Under the pieces are notes generated by a model, which worked only from the letters and a program-made list of their open reading frames with translations, was not told where the DNA came from and ran no database searches. A DNA stretch of 64,000 nucleotides. Source: Arsukibacterium ikkense (GTDB lineage: Bacteria > Pseudomonadota > Gammaproteobacteria > Enterobacterales > Alteromonadaceae). A program made the translations under genes and the position numbers. Positions 27,913 through 38,850 of the stretch are shown one piece after another. The DNA lies in contig NZ_LAHO01000013.1 in assembly GCF_000987775.1 (NCBI RefSeq), forward strand, positions 106,953 to 170,952. The letters are read 5' to 3'. Position 1 is the first letter of the stretch. Every line of letters begins with the position of its first letter.

Positions 27913-27975
27913 CGTTTGCACAGCTTGTAACATGTTGCTAAGATGCTTATTATCGTCCCAGCTGAGGAGTAGTAA

Positions 27976-28356
27976 ATGAGATTGGTGCCCACCCTATTAT
28001 GCGCAGCAGCATTAAGTGCCGCTGTAGTCATGTCGCCGGCTGCTGTAGCAGATCAGCAATTGGCGGCTTCCATGTGTGACTATGTGGCAGCGAACGATAG
28101 AAACCGTTTACGTAAAGTACTCAGTGACTACCGGCTACGTTTGCGCAATATTTATGATGGCGTTGTTTGCAATGGTGAGCCATTAATCCGGCATGCATTC
28201 AGAAGTAATGCGCCTGATGTTGGTGAGTTTATCGCGCGGCAATTGCCGGGCTCGCAGATTGCTGACTCTGGCGATATCGCCTGGGCAGAAAGCAATGGCT
28301 TTGCCGATTCACCGCTGTTAGCCGCGTTAAAAGACCGTGCTGGTGCCGGCGACTAG
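27976..28356 (+). CDS. Secreted DUF3718-like small protein
   Basis: A 126-residue protein with a signal peptide (about 1-25, AVADQQ) and two cysteines (about residues 34 and 57) that could pair. The pattern CDYVAANDRNRLRKVL ... IYDGVVCNGEPLIRHA fits DUF3718, a periplasmic family common in Alteromonadales with no known function. TGAGGAG precedes the ATG. A convergent terminator follows. Confidence 0.75.
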   Translation: MRLVPTLLCAAALSAAVVMSPAAVADQQLAASMCDYVAANDRNRLRKVLSDYRLRLRNIYDGVVCNGEPLIRHAFRSNAPDVGEFIARQLPGSQIADSGDIAWAESNGFADSPLLAALKDRAGAGD

Positions 28357-28380
28357 TTCCAGACTGACGCTAACAAGAGA

Positions 28381-28411
28381 AAAAAAATCCGCTTTAAAAG
28401 CGGATTTTTTT
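28381..28411. terminator. Bidirectional terminator between DUF3718 and chemoreceptor genes
   Basis: AATCCGCTT-TAA-AAGCGGATT flanked by an A7 run and a T7 run, between two convergent genes. Confidence 0.92.
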
Positions 28412-28430
28412 ATTCGTGTAAGTTGAGCAA

Positions 28431-30443
28431 TTATACCCGGAATTGCTCCACCGATTGCCGCAACTCTTCTGCAAGCCTGGCCACCTCGTGGCTTGAATCA
28501 GATGTCTGCTCTGCGCCCGATGCGGTTTCTTCAGCAATAGCGACTATCGATTCCAACAATTGACTGATTTCATTTGATACCTGATTCTGCTCTCTGGCTG
28601 CACTGGATATCTGTTCACTCATATCATGTGCTAAATGTACCGCATGCGTAATTGAATCCAGCGCTGAGGTTGCAACCTCAGTTTGCGTTACACAATTCTC
28701 AGCTTGTTTTTTACCCTTATTCATCGCTTCAACAGCAGCCTGAGCCCCTGATTGCAGCACCTGGATCATTGCCTGAATTTCCTGAGTGGATGCCTGAGTT
28801 TTACTGGCAAGCGAGCGAACTTCATCAGCCACTACTGCAAAACCACGGCCTTGTTCACCGGCACGAGCGGCTTCAATCGCGGCATTAAGGGCCAGCAAGT
28901 TGGTTTGCTCGGCAATGCCGCGGATAACGTCCAGAATGCTACCAATAGAAGCACTGTCTTTGTGTAGCTTATTGATGACAACAGAGGCTTGTTCCACTTC
29001 TTTTGACAGCTGAATAATAGTGCTCTTATTCTCAAGCGAAATGCCTTTCACCCGTTCCGCTTCTTTATCAGCATTTTTAATTTCAGCCAGGGCATCATTT
29101 GAGCTCTGCAATACACCTTGCGATGTACTACTCATTTCAGTAGTGGCAGTAGCCGCTTGAGTTACTTGTGATTTTTGCTCGCGAATGGCTTGAGTAGTTT
29201 GCACTGTAATGGCAGAGGTTTGTTCGGAGGCCGCTGCTAACTGGGTTGAGCGGGAAATAATGCCCTGGATCAATTGTTGCAGGTTACCTACGACTTTATT
29301 GACGTTACGGGCCAATTCACCAAACTCGTCTTTGGCTGAGGCGTCTAACGTCTTAGTTAAATCGCCGGAGGCGACAATGCCCAGCATACTATTTACTTCA
29401 GCCAGCGGCCTGACAATACGTCTGACCGTGACGGTTGCAATAAAGACAGAGAGTAAAATAGAAATCACCACGACTATGAAAATGGTGGTGATAGCGTTAT
29501 TAACCCCTGATACTGCATTCTGGCCAATGTCTGCGGCCGCGCTACTTGTCAGGTTAAGTAAGCCTTTTAATCTTTCCAGGCCGGTTTGCGTTAACTGATT
29601 AGCGGTATCCAGTTGCGCTTGTGCATCTGATACACCTGCCAATAACTGTACTTTCAATGCTGGAATACCGTTATTACCTTCCAGGAAGCTGGCAATTTGT
29701 TGTACTTTTTCAGCAATATCTGCAGTCATTGCTGCTGCATTACCAGCTTCACCCTGAATAGTGCCAGCTTGCTGCCTTAGCTCCGCTAAGCGAAAAGTGA
29801 TTTCGTTGCTGACGGTGGCGACGGTGGTATCAGTTTCGGTGCGGTTTAAGTCAATAACATTATTAATCAGGGTATTGATACCCGTTTCAATTTGGGTTGC
29901 TGCCTGATATGCGTTTGGGAAGCGGCGCTGGACGTCGCGAATATCAGTGAAATCAAGAATCAACGAGGCTAAGTCATCGGCGTTAGCTTCAAGTTCTGCA
30001 ATATTATTCGTTATAGTTGTACGCAACCGGATATTACTATCAAGCCTGCGTTGCAGATCAAGGCTGGTTTCAATGAATTTACGGTAGGTTTCGTTAGCCT
30101 GCTCTGAAGCAGCGGTTAACGCGGGTTGTGTATCAATAACCTGGCGCAAATTTGCTGCTGCTTTATCGTACTCCGTCTGATGTTGTTTAAAACGCTGATT
30201 AACGGCGTTGCTTCGTTCCAGAGTGTCAGCATAAAAGCCTTGTAAGCTGGCCCGGCTCATCGTCAGAAACTCAATTTCCATTAAGGCAGTGTTTTCCAGC
30301 GCGGGAATAGAAACTTCGTTTACTTCAGTGGTGGCATTGCTGATGTTGTTTAAACTGACATAAGCAGTAACACCGATGATCAGCAACAACAGAGAAATGA
30401 TGGCAAAGCCGCCCATGACCCGTAAAGCTACGGTTAACTTCAT
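28431..30443 (-). CDS. Methyl-accepting chemotaxis protein
   Basis: A 670-residue membrane chemoreceptor. TM1 spans about residues 10-30, a long helical periplasmic ligand domain runs to ~305, TM2 is at ~313-335, then a HAMP domain ([14 protein letters not shown]...) and the cytoplasmic signalling coiled coil with the hairpin tip [20 protein letters not shown] and [13 protein letters not shown]. It signals to CheA/CheW. The C-terminus (SVEQFRV) lacks the NWETF CheR/CheB tether. The sensed ligand is unknown. A GGAG site precedes the ATG and TATAAT lies about 30 bp upstream. Monocistronic. Confidence 0.95.
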   Translation of the reverse strand: MKLTVALRVMGGFAIISLLLLIIGVTAYVSLNNISNATTEVNEVSIPALENTALMEIEFLTMSRASLQGFYADTLERSNAVNQRFKQHQTEYDKAAANLRQVIDTQPALTAASEQANETYRKFIETSLDLQRRLDSNIRLRTTITNNIAELEANADDLASLILDFTDIRDVQRRFPNAYQAATQIETGINTLINNVIDLNRTETDTTVATVSNEITFRLAELRQQAGTIQGEAGNAAAMTADIAEKVQQIASFLEGNNGIPALKVQLLAGVSDAQAQLDTANQLTQTGLERLKGLLNLTSSAAADIGQNAVSGVNNAITTIFIVVVISILLSVFIATVTVRRIVRPLAEVNSMLGIVASGDLTKTLDASAKDEFGELARNVNKVVGNLQQLIQGIISRSTQLAAASEQTSAITVQTTQAIREQKSQVTQAATATTEMSSTSQGVLQSSNDALAEIKNADKEAERVKGISLENKSTIIQLSKEVEQASVVINKLHKDSASIGSILDVIRGIAEQTNLLALNAAIEAARAGEQGRGFAVVADEVRSLASKTQASTQEIQAMIQVLQSGAQAAVEAMNKGKKQAENCVTQTEVATSALDSITHAVHLAHDMSEQISSAAREQNQVSNEISQLLESIVAIAEETASGAEQTSDSSHEVARLAEELRQSVEQFRV

Positions 30444-30536
30444 AATAACTCCGACTTTATGTGCATTATATAAGCACCTTAGCTTAAGATTTCCCGCTTA
30501 ACAAGACTGGACCCGGTAGATCCGGTTTTGCTGGGA

Positions 30537-31349
30537 TTAATCTGATTTTTTATTACCAGCAACACTGTAGCGTTGCTGGCGTTCAATGCAATAAGCCGTG
30601 AGGGTATTGCCCCAGACACAGCCTGTATCCAACGCATGTATATCCTGTACCGGACTATACCCGTTCAATGCAGCCCAGTGACCAAAAAAAAGTTCAGGGT
30701 GCGGTTTAGTGCGCCAGAATTCATACCAGGGCACCAGGCTATTTTGTTGCAGCGGGCTGCCTTTTTCTTGCAAACTCAGCGAGCCGTCTGGCTGACAAAA
30801 GCGCATTCTGGTACAAGCATTAATGGTAAAGCGCCATTGCTGCTGCTCTGATGCAGCGTCTTGCCACCGACTTGGTATATCGCCGTACATAATAGCAAAT
30901 ATTTGCTCAGGCTGACGTTTTAATTGCTGGCTTACGGCGTCTGCAGCAGCTATTGCCTCGGGCACCGACCATTCTGGCGCCAGGCCGGCATGCACCATCA
31001 ATTGGCGATGATCAGGGCTTTGATAAATTAACGGTTGTTGTAACAGCCAATCAACCAGCTGCGGCAGATTTGACGCTTGCTGCAGGGCGGCCAGCTTATC
31101 GGCAGCTTTGATTTTACTGAAGCCGAACTGGCTGGCCAAAAAGTGCAAATCATGGTTACCCAATACGCATCTGGCCTGGTCGCCCAGGGTTTTAACGAAG
31201 TTTAAGGTAGCCAATGAGTCCGGGCCTCTGGCAATCAGATCACCACAAAACCATAGCTGGTCATGTTGAGGATCAAAATTGATATGCCGCAGCAGCCGCT
31301 CTAAGGCGTCCATGCACCCTTGCAGATCGCCGATCACATAGGTTGCCAT
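30537..31349 (-). CDS. apaH: Symmetrical bis(5'-nucleosyl)-tetraphosphatase
   Basis: A 270-residue metallophosphatase that splits Ap4A to two ADP and can remove Np4 caps from RNA. The metal-binding blocks GDLQGCMDAL, GDLIARGPDS and GNHDLHFLA lie within the first ~70 residues. It is the last gene of the lptD-surA-pdxA-rsmA-apaG-apaH operon, and its ATG touches the apaG stop (1-bp overlap). Confidence 0.96.
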   Translation of the reverse strand: MATYVIGDLQGCMDALERLLRHINFDPQHDQLWFCGDLIARGPDSLATLNFVKTLGDQARCVLGNHDLHFLASQFGFSKIKAADKLAALQQASNLPQLVDWLLQQPLIYQSPDHRQLMVHAGLAPEWSVPEAIAAADAVSQQLKRQPEQIFAIMYGDIPSRWQDAASEQQQWRFTINACTRMRFCQPDGSLSLQEKGSPLQQNSLVPWYEFWRTKPHPELFFGHWAALNGYSPVQDIHALDTGCVWGNTLTAYCIERQQRYSVAGNKKSD

Positions 31350-31726
31350 CAGTTCAGAATATTAGGCGTAGCCAGACGAAAAACCGGAATAGCAGCTTTA
31401 AATGGCTGCTGCGAGCTGCTTAGCATTTCATAATGCCCCTGCATGGTGCCTACCGGCGTTTCCAGCACCGCGCCGCTGGTATAGCTATAACTTGCACCCG
31501 GCGCCAGCACGGGTTGCTCGCCAACCACGCCATCGCCAAACACTTCGGCTTGTTTACCATTAGCATCGGTAATTAACCAATAGCGTTTTAGTAATTTCAC
31601 TTGTTCAGCGCTGTGGTTCTCAATGGTGATAGTGTAAGCAAATACATAGCGGTCACTGGCTGGATCCGATTGCGCACCTAAATAAAAGTTGTCTACCTTT
31701 ACCTGAATATCAAATGACTCACTCAT
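31349..31726 (-). CDS. apaG: ApaG protein
   Basis: A 125-residue single-domain ApaG protein with an Ig-like fold. It contains the [21 protein letters not shown] block typical of the family. E. coli and Salmonella mutants link it to Co2+/Mg2+ handling, but its biochemical role is not settled. Overlaps rsmA by 8 bp and apaH by 1 bp, indicating coupled translation. Confidence 0.95.
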   Translation of the reverse strand: MSESFDIQVKVDNFYLGAQSDPASDRYVFAYTITIENHSAEQVKLLKRYWLITDANGKQAEVFGDGVVGEQPVLAPGASYSYTSGAVLETPVGTMQGHYEMLSSSQQPFKAAIPVFRLATPNILN

Positions 31727-32534
31727 CTTGTTGTTCCTGTTCTGCCAGCCACTGTGCTACTTTCACAAAACCGCTGACCGGTAATTGTTCCGGCCTGATT
31801 GACGGGTCAATACCGAGCGCACTGATTTGCTCGGCCGTGGCAAAATTACTAAAGCCATTACGCAAAGTCTTTCGGCGTTGATTAAAGGCCTCCAGACACA
31901 CCCGGTTTAATACCGCCGGATCAACCTTGGCACGGTCTGCGATCAGGTAGGGTATCAATCGCACGACGGCAGAGTCCACTTTTGGCGCAGGTTTAAAAGC
32001 ACCCGGGCCTACTTCAACTACCGGAATGGCCTCACAGTAATATTGGGTCATCACACTTAAACGGCCGAAAGTTTTACTGCCGTGGCTGGCAGTCATGCGC
32101 TGTACCACTTCTTTTTGCAGCATAAAATGCATGTTGTTGATGTGATCAGCAAATTCAAACAGATGAAATAACAGCGGGGTAGAAATATTGTAGGGTAAAT
32201 TACCGAATATTTTCAGTTTCTGGCCAGGCTTTAACAATGCCGCGAAATCAAATTTCATCGCGTCAGCCTGATATACGGTGAGTTTGTCCGCTAAAGTGGG
32301 GTGCTGTTGTAAGCGTCCGGCTAAATCGCGGTCCAGTTCGACCACAATTAAATGCCCTGCCGCATCAGCAACCGGCTCAGTCAACGCACCTAAGCCCGGG
32401 CCAATTTCAACCAGTATATCGCTGGGTTTAGGTGCTATGGCTTTAACAATACGGCCGATAACATGCGGATCATGTAAAAAGTTCTGGCCAAAACGCTTGC
32501 GGGCACGGTGGCCCTGATGAACATTGTCTGTCAT
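31719..32534 (-). CDS. rsmA: 16S rRNA (A1518/A1519) dimethyltransferase
   Basis: A 271-residue SAM-dependent methyltransferase (KsgA) that dimethylates two adenines near the 3' end of 16S rRNA during 30S maturation. [30 protein letters not shown] (SAM motif I) and [15 protein letters not shown] (catalytic NLPY) are intact. Same operon as pdxA (3-bp gap) and apaG (overlap). Confidence 0.97.
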   Translation of the reverse strand: MTDNVHQGHRARKRFGQNFLHDPHVIGRIVKAIAPKPSDILVEIGPGLGALTEPVADAAGHLIVVELDRDLAGRLQQHPTLADKLTVYQADAMKFDFAALLKPGQKLKIFGNLPYNISTPLLFHLFEFADHINNMHFMLQKEVVQRMTASHGSKTFGRLSVMTQYYCEAIPVVEVGPGAFKPAPKVDSAVVRLIPYLIADRAKVDPAVLNRVCLEAFNQRRKTLRNGFSNFATAEQISALGIDPSIRPEQLPVSGFVKVAQWLAEQEQQDE

Positions 32535-32537
32535 AAA

Positions 32538-33521
32538 TTAATTCGCTTGTTGCGCCAGAATAATAGCTTGTTGTAAGGCGTGAAATAAACTGCCGGGATC
32601 GGCTTTACCGCTGGCAGCCAAATCTAAGGCTGTGCCATGATCAACCGATGTGCGGATCAAAGGTAAGCCCAGACTGATATTTACCGAGCGGCCAAAACCT
32701 TTATATTTAAGCACGGGTAAGCCTTGATCATGATACATGGCCAATACTGCATCGGCATCGTTCAGATATTTCGGCTGGAATAAGGTGTCTGCAGGTAAAG
32801 GCCCGACTAAGTCGATGCCCTCAGCGCGCAATTCGTCCAGAGTCGGACTTATTACATCCAGCTCTTCCCGGCCTAAGTGACCATCTTCCCCGGCATGCGG
32901 GTTTAAACCACAAACATAAATTCGTGGCTTGCTAATGGCAAACTTTTGTTGTAAATCCTGATGCAGAATAGTGATGACTTTGAGCAGTCTGTCCCGGGTA
33001 ATGGCTTTGGCAACATAGGCCAGCGGAATATGGGTAGTGGCAAGTGCCACTCGTAAGCCTTCCGTTGCCAGCATCATCACAACATAGGGTGTGTTTGACT
33101 GATGAGCAAAAAATTCGGTGTGCCCACTAAACGGAATGCCGGCTTTATTTATAATGCCTTTATGTACCGGGCCGGTAACAATAGCGCTGAATTCTTTGCT
33201 AATAGCCCGCTCGCCTGCAAATCGTAGCGTATCGACCACATACTGGCCATTGGCAACGTTAAGCTGACCGGCTGTTACCGGTTCGGACAGAGGAAAGTCA
33301 GCCACAGTCAGACTGCCTGCTGCCTGTGGCACCGCTGGCGCCTGGCTGTCATAAGGTTTTAATTGCAATGGTATACCAAGCAGCGCAGCCCGTTGACTTA
33401 ACAAAGTTGCATTGCCACAGACTACCAGTTCAACAGGCCATGCCTGGCGGGACAGTGCCACCACCAGATCAGGGCCGATACCAGCAGGCTCGCCCGGCGT
33501 TATGGCAATGCGCAAGGTCAT
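32538..33521 (-). CDS. pdxA: 4-hydroxythreonine-4-phosphate dehydrogenase
   Basis: A 327-residue zinc- and NAD-dependent enzyme of pyridoxal phosphate biosynthesis. Starts [19 protein letters not shown]; metal-binding histidines are in [21 protein letters not shown] and [15 protein letters not shown], and [23 protein letters not shown] is the C-terminal signature. Adjacent to surA (no gap) and rsmA, the conserved order. Confidence 0.97.
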   Translation of the reverse strand: MTLRIAITPGEPAGIGPDLVVALSRQAWPVELVVCGNATLLSQRAALLGIPLQLKPYDSQAPAVPQAAGSLTVADFPLSEPVTAGQLNVANGQYVVDTLRFAGERAISKEFSAIVTGPVHKGIINKAGIPFSGHTEFFAHQSNTPYVVMMLATEGLRVALATTHIPLAYVAKAITRDRLLKVITILHQDLQQKFAISKPRIYVCGLNPHAGEDGHLGREELDVISPTLDELRAEGIDLVGPLPADTLFQPKYLNDADAVLAMYHDQGLPVLKYKGFGRSVNISLGLPLIRTSVDHGTALDLAASGKADPGSLFHALQQAIILAQQAN

Positions 33522-34811
33522 TTAACTCTCCGGCAAGACGTCAATGAAGGCTTCATCCCGAATTTCCTTCAGAAAATTGGCAGACTCTTCATTAAAACGG
33601 CGATTATAAATCATCCGGTAAACCTGTTCGCGCTTTTTATCAGCGGTAGCATCCACCACTCGTTTAGCCAGTACCTGGGCAATATGCCAACCATGCTCAG
33701 TGCGGAAAGGCTCGCTAATGTCGTTAGGCGCTAAGCGGAGCAGCGTATCCCGAAACGCCGGCACGAACACCTGCGGTTCACTCCAACCCAGGTCGCCACC
33801 ATTCATTTTTGAACCGGGATCTTCAGAGTGAGCTTTAGCTAATGCAGCAAAGTCGGCCTCACCAGCCCGTATCTGGGTGACGAATTCAGCCAACCTGCTA
33901 CGGGCCCGTTCCTCGCTAACAATAATGGACGGTTTAATCAAAATATGACGGGAATGTACTTCCTGGATTTCCGCTACGTTTTCACCCCGGATATCAAATA
34001 TGGTGAGAATGTGAAAGCCGGCACCAGAACGAATTGGACCAATCAAGTCGCCTTTTTTCTTATCACGAATGCTTTCAGCAAATAAGGTTGGCATTTCGTT
34101 GATATTCATAAAGCCAAGCTCACCACCTTCCAAGGCTTTAGCGCCAGATGAGGATGCAATAGCTATGCGTCGAAAATCACTGCCGCTTTGCAGCAGTTCC
34201 ATGACTTTATCTGCACGATCTTTCACATCATTAATCTCTTCCGATGTGGCCTGGCTGGGCAGTGCAATCAGAATATGGCCCAAATTATATTCTTCACTAA
34301 CGGCACCTTGCTCTTCCATCAGTCTTAACAGGCTATCGACTTCTTGCGGGCTGATGTATATCCGCCGCTGTACGTTGCCACGAACCACTTCGCCGGTGAT
34401 GATTTCTTCCCGTAATTTTTCTCTGAAGCGCTCATAATCTCCTTCTTCGGCTTCAACCTGACGTCGGAAAGCTTCCAGGCTAAGGTTTTCACCCCGGGCA
34501 ATATTGCGGATGGTATCGTCCAGCTGGGCATCACTGATTTGCAACCCCATGCGCTGAGCCAATTGCAGTTGTAAACTGGTTAAAATTAAACGCTCAGTGG
34601 CCTGGGTACGCAGAGCCTGATCCGATGGTAAGGTTTGTCCCTGTGCCTGCGCATTGCGTTTAACCCGGTTCACCACGTCATCAATGTCGCTTTTTAAGAC
34701 AACACTGTTGTCAACAATAGCGGCAATCCGATCGATCTCTTTTTCAGCTGCCACACTGGCAATACTCAGGCAGCCGATAAAAGCCAGACAGATAACTTGC
34801 TGTAACTTCAT
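33522..34811 (-). CDS. surA: Periplasmic chaperone/peptidyl-prolyl isomerase SurA
   Basis: A 429-residue periplasmic chaperone for outer-membrane proteins. It has a signal peptide (about residues 1-22), an N-terminal chaperone domain (EIDRIAAIVDNSVVLKSDID), and two parvulin domains (~170-270, EEYNLGHILIALP; and ~280-380, VHSRHILIKPS). Encoded just downstream of lptD, one of its client proteins. Length matches E. coli SurA. Confidence 0.97.
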   Translation of the reverse strand: MKLQQVICLAFIGCLSIASVAAEKEIDRIAAIVDNSVVLKSDIDDVVNRVKRNAQAQGQTLPSDQALRTQATERLILTSLQLQLAQRMGLQISDAQLDDTIRNIARGENLSLEAFRRQVEAEEGDYERFREKLREEIITGEVVRGNVQRRIYISPQEVDSLLRLMEEQGAVSEEYNLGHILIALPSQATSEEINDVKDRADKVMELLQSGSDFRRIAIASSSGAKALEGGELGFMNINEMPTLFAESIRDKKKGDLIGPIRSGAGFHILTIFDIRGENVAEIQEVHSRHILIKPSIIVSEERARSRLAEFVTQIRAGEADFAALAKAHSEDPGSKMNGGDLGWSEPQVFVPAFRDTLLRLAPNDISEPFRTEHGWHIAQVLAKRVVDATADKKREQVYRMIYNRRFNEESANFLKEIRDEAFIDVLPES

Positions 34812-34822
34812 AAATTCCTACA

Positions 34823-37081
34823 CTAATTAGTTAGTAAATACGGCCGGCGGTAGCCAAATATGCCATTAGACAACATGTCCGATACGCCAAAACCTGCTTT
34901 ATCGCCGAAACCTTTTAACACAAATTGCAGACTGAGGCTGCTGTCGAGCTCACCAAATTGCAAGGCATTGTCAATGCTGGTATCAAGATTGACCCGAATG
35001 TGTCTTCTGGCGACCAGCCTGACTGCCCAGCAGCAGGACTCGTATTGCACACCAACATTGGCATCTATCATACGATGATTTGTCACATCACGATAGTAAC
35101 TGGCAATCAACTGCCAATTTTTTGCCACGGGTACTGCGCCAAGTACCCCCAGTTGCTGGATTTCCAAACCTGAGACCGCCCGACTGTAACGATGGTTCAA
35201 TTGCAGTAACGTATTCTCGCTGCCGCGGTAGTCGAGGCTGGCATTACTCTTTATTAGTTGCTTACCCTCAATATCATATTGGCTGGCTGCGCTGAAATAC
35301 CATCTGCGGTACCAGTGCCAGATCAATTCGCTGGCCAGCATAGAATCGGTTGCTGTCAGGTTGTCGGTAAGATTATCCGCGGTGGTGGTGGGATCTTCCA
35401 GAAAGAAAATCTGCCCCAGGCTGAAGCGGAATAACTCGTTGTCAACGTTATCATAAAAACGGGTGGTCCAGCCTACAGTAAGCTGATTTGCTTCGTTTAT
35501 CCGGTCTATTCCGGAAAAACGATTTTGCCGGAACAAACCATAATAGTCGTCTTGCAGCCGGGTGGTATCATATAAACCAATCTGATTTTGCTGACGATAC
35601 GGAATGTACAGATACTGGATTTGCGGCTCAAAAGTTTGTAGCGCCGGCTCGCCAAACCAATCATATTCGCGTTCAAGGTTTAAGCGACTATAGAGCCTGA
35701 TTTTCGGCAACGCGCGCTGCACATTGGCGGTAATATCGGCTGCATCCAGGTTGCTGTCTTGTTGATAGTAGGTATAAAGCATGCTGGCTTCGGCACTGAA
35801 TTCCAGGGCTGGTGTGACAAATGGCAGCCGCAGGGTGGGTTCCAGGTGCAGCCGGTTAGCGGAGCTTATCAGGGCACTATCGTTGCTAAAATGGGCGTAA
35901 CTTGCTTGCCAGTCCAGTTCAACTGCGCTGATGATCGGCATGGGTCTGGCTGAGCTCAACCTTACTTCAGGTAAGGCTTTATAGGCGTCGGTGAAATTAC
36001 CAAGAATTTCAAAACCTTGCAATCTTATTTGGCTGTTAACCCGTTCGCCGTAATGGGCCAGAGTGGCTTCACGATATAATTGGGTATCGCTTTGGTTGGT
36101 GTAGTCGGAACCCAGTTCAGTGAGATAGGCATCGTCACTGACGTCAGTAAAATCTATGTAGCCACGCCAGTTAGCCGTAAAATCCGAGCGATGGCTCAGA
36201 TGGCCGAGGTAGCGACTGCCTAAGTCGGCCGGTTTGTCATTGTCGGAATTAAGGTATTCCAGTTGCAGGATACCCTGATGAGCCGGCGTCAGATAACGAA
36301 ACTCTGATTTGAGCTGAGTACCCCGTTTACTCATGTAACGCGGGGTCAGGGTAAGGTCGTAGTTTTCTGCCAGATTAATATAGTAGGGTAATTCAAATTC
36401 CAGCCCCGACAGCTGAGAACTGGCCACTTTGGGTAATAGTAAGCCTGTTTTGCGTTGTTCGTTCACCGGAAACGTCAGATAGGGCAAGTAGAGTACAGGT
36501 ATATCTCTGATTTTAAACACGGCGTGGCGGGCAGAACCCCAGCCTTCACCGGCGTTAATATTAATATCACTGGCGTGCAATGCCCAACTGTTGTCGTCCA
36601 GCGGGCAGGTAGTAAACAAGGCTTGATTGAGGTTAATGCGCTGCGGGCTGGCTAGCAGGGTATCAGCGTAACCACGGCCCGCCTGTGCGATAAACTGATA
36701 ATGGGCGCCGCCAATCTGCGCCTGACTATTCAGAGTGTCGGCGCTAAACTCACGGGCAGAAACCTTTAAGCTACTATCGAAATACTCGATACCGCCGTCA
36801 GCAAAAATACGTTGCTCGTTGCGACTGAAGCGGGCACTGGGAGCAGTTAGCAAGGTGTCCCGATGAATTATCTCGACATTACCATTGAACAGCGCAGTTT
36901 GATTACCACTTAAGTCAGCAGAGTCGGAGCTGATCTGAACAGTGTTATTAGCCGGGTCTAAGCTTTTTAACACGGCCGGCTGGGTCAGTGGCTGGTAACA
37001 CATCTGGATCACCGGTTCACTGGCTTGCAGCTGACAACTTAACAACCATGTGATAGCTATCCCACTAAACCATACTTTCAT
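34823..37081 (-). CDS. lptD: LPS assembly outer-membrane protein LptD
   Basis: A 752-residue outer-membrane barrel that inserts LPS into the outer leaflet with LptE. After the signal peptide (~1-20), an OstA/LptA-like beta-jellyroll (NNTVQISSDSADLSGNQTALF) leads to the barrel. Cysteines occur at about residue 27 and 164 and as a CC pair near 691-692 (YESCCWAVRL), the positions used for inter-domain disulfides in this family. First gene of the six-gene operon. Confidence 0.96.
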   Translation of the reverse strand: MKVWFSGIAITWLLSCQLQASEPVIQMCYQPLTQPAVLKSLDPANNTVQISSDSADLSGNQTALFNGNVEIIHRDTLLTAPSARFSRNEQRIFADGGIEYFDSSLKVSAREFSADTLNSQAQIGGAHYQFIAQAGRGYADTLLASPQRINLNQALFTTCPLDDNSWALHASDININAGEGWGSARHAVFKIRDIPVLYLPYLTFPVNEQRKTGLLLPKVASSQLSGLEFELPYYINLAENYDLTLTPRYMSKRGTQLKSEFRYLTPAHQGILQLEYLNSDNDKPADLGSRYLGHLSHRSDFTANWRGYIDFTDVSDDAYLTELGSDYTNQSDTQLYREATLAHYGERVNSQIRLQGFEILGNFTDAYKALPEVRLSSARPMPIISAVELDWQASYAHFSNDSALISSANRLHLEPTLRLPFVTPALEFSAEASMLYTYYQQDSNLDAADITANVQRALPKIRLYSRLNLEREYDWFGEPALQTFEPQIQYLYIPYRQQNQIGLYDTTRLQDDYYGLFRQNRFSGIDRINEANQLTVGWTTRFYDNVDNELFRFSLGQIFFLEDPTTTADNLTDNLTATDSMLASELIWHWYRRWYFSAASQYDIEGKQLIKSNASLDYRGSENTLLQLNHRYSRAVSGLEIQQLGVLGAVPVAKNWQLIASYYRDVTNHRMIDANVGVQYESCCWAVRLVARRHIRVNLDTSIDNALQFGELDSSLSLQFVLKGFGDKAGFGVSDMLSNGIFGYRRPYLLTN

Positions 37082-37252
37082 CCAGTCTTCTCTACCCCAG
37101 ATTTATTGTGTATCGCGATATACTCAGCCCGCTATGATAAATCAATTTTAGATTTCCTGCTAATCCGATATAGTGCGGTTTTACTGTTGTCACGCAACTA
37201 AGACAGGCGGCAACAGCAGTTGTTAGGGTGTTCATGCAATGAGGATGTGGCT

Positions 37253-38032
37253 TTGTGGGGTAAAATTCTTGGTGCGTTGTTCGGATTGGCGTTATTGCGG
37301 CTGCCTGGTTTATTGGTCGGCTTGTTGTTGGGGCACTTGTTTGACATAAAAATGGCAGCAAATCTGGCGAGATTTCGTGGTCTGTTTCAGGAGCAGGATG
37401 ACCAGCAAGAGCTGTTTATGTACAGCACCTTTGCGACTATGGGCCATATTGCTAAAGCCACTGGCGTGGTGACCACAGGCCATATCCGGCAGGCCAGGCA
37501 TTTTATGGATCAGCTGGGTTTAAATGAGCGGCAACAACAAGAAGCGCAGGCAGCGTTTCGGGATGGTAAAGCCAGCAATTTCCCGTTAATGGCTCAGTTA
37601 CAGGAATTTTATCAGCACTACCGGCGTCAGGCCGATGTGCTGCAGTATTTTATTGAAATCCAGCTCGGTATTGCCAATGCCGATGGCCCGATGAGCAACG
37701 AGCAATATCTATTACTACAACAGGTTGCACAGCAGCTGGCAATATCGCGTTTGCAGTTAGAGCAGTTATTGGCCGCCCACCGGGCGCAGCAACGGTTTAA
37801 TCAGCGAGACAGTAAAAAGCCTGCCGCCAATGCCGTGCAGGATGCTTACAAAGTGCTGGGGGTCAGCGCCGCTTGTTCAGAGAAAGAATTAAAGCGGGCT
37901 TATCGTAAACTGATGGCGCAACATCATCCCGATAAACTGATGGCTAAAGGGGTGCCAGCGGCAATGCTGGATGTTGCTAAGCGGCGCACCCAGGAGATCC
38001 TGGCGGCGTATGAGCTACTTAAAAACAGATAG
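37253..38032 (+). CDS. djlA: Membrane-anchored DnaJ-like co-chaperone DjlA
   Basis: A ~259-residue type III J-protein. A short N-terminal membrane segment (WGKILGALFGLALLRLPGLLVGLLLGHLFD) is followed by a TerB-like region and a C-terminal J domain with HPD in RKLMAQHHPDKLMAKG. It stimulates DnaK at the inner membrane. No ATG fits: TTG at 37253 has GAGG 8 bases upstream and matches the E. coli N-terminus best; GTG at 37247 and TTG at 37220 are alternatives. Divergent from lptD, as in E. coli. Confidence 0.93.
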   Translation: MWGKILGALFGLALLRLPGLLVGLLLGHLFDIKMAANLARFRGLFQEQDDQQELFMYSTFATMGHIAKATGVVTTGHIRQARHFMDQLGLNERQQQEAQAAFRDGKASNFPLMAQLQEFYQHYRRQADVLQYFIEIQLGIANADGPMSNEQYLLLQQVAQQLAISRLQLEQLLAAHRAQQRFNQRDSKKPAANAVQDAYKVLGVSAACSEKELKRAYRKLMAQHHPDKLMAKGVPAAMLDVAKRRTQEILAAYELLKNR

Positions 38033-38035
38033 TAG

Positions 38036-38824
38036 CTACAAGCCAATACTATGCAGCCAGCCGGTAATTTCTTTTAACACCCAGGCATGAACATCGGCAT
38101 CATAAAACGTGCCGGTTAGCTGGCGCTGACGGTATTGGGCTTTTAGGTGGCGCTGAACGAGCTGTTGTCTGAGTTTCAGGTTTGCAGTGGCGAATCTGTT
38201 ATCGCGCTGATGACTGATATCCAGGGTAGCGATACGTTGTCTGGCAATATGGCTGGCTAAGTCACGGTTTAAATTGTGGTCTGCAAGATAAGCACCCAAC
38301 ATCACAAAAGCGGCAGGTGCCACCAATTGCTCTTCGGCATAAAGCTGGTTAAGCACGGCGGCACTGCTGCCCTTGGCGATAACAATTATATTGCCGGGTT
38401 GTTGTTCAGCCTGCTGTGTCGCTGCCAGTAAGCGCTCGGCCAGCTGTTGCGGATAATCAGAGGCGGCGGGGTCTTGTTCAAAGATCGCGGCATTAGGTGG
38501 CATTATAGCCAGTGTGTGCCAGCCATAGTCATTGAGCTGCTGACGCAACGCATCCAGCTGATTGGGGCTTGCCGCGTGTTCACTCCAGTCAGGCACTAAA
38601 ATGGCGGTCCCTTTAGTGAAGCTGGTCAGTGCTTCGCGCTGCAATGCCATAAAGCTGCCGTTATCGCTGGTTAGCTCAGTCAGTTCAGTTGCCTGCAACT
38701 GCCGCTGTAAATCCTGTTGCCATAATTGCTGGCGGCTTGGTAAACCCTGAGCTGCCGTGATACTTGCTTGCAGAGTCATCATCATTAGCAAAGTGCCAAT
38801 TAGTAAACGTCGCATCTCGCTCAA
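38036..38824 (-). CDS. DUF3530 family secreted protein
   Basis: A 262-residue protein with a signal peptide (about 1-25) and the DUF3530 pattern: GTAILVPDWSEHAASPNQLDALRQQLNDYGWHTLAIMPP, then a block IIVIAKGSSAAVLNQLY and AAFVMLGAYLADHNLN. The layout resembles an alpha/beta hydrolase, with a KGSSA turn in place of the usual GxSxG nucleophile elbow, so catalysis is uncertain. Common in Alteromonadales and of unknown role. Convergent with djlA (3-bp gap). Confidence 0.85.
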   Translation of the reverse strand: MSEMRRLLIGTLLMMMTLQASITAAQGLPSRQQLWQQDLQRQLQATELTELTSDNGSFMALQREALTSFTKGTAILVPDWSEHAASPNQLDALRQQLNDYGWHTLAIMPPNAAIFEQDPAASDYPQQLAERLLAATQQAEQQPGNIIVIAKGSSAAVLNQLYAEEQLVAPAAFVMLGAYLADHNLNRDLASHIARQRIATLDISHQRDNRFATANLKLRQQLVQRHLKAQYRQRQLTGTFYDADVHAWVLKEITGWLHSIGL

Positions 38825-38850
38825 CCTTAGCTTGCATAAGCTCAGCCCTG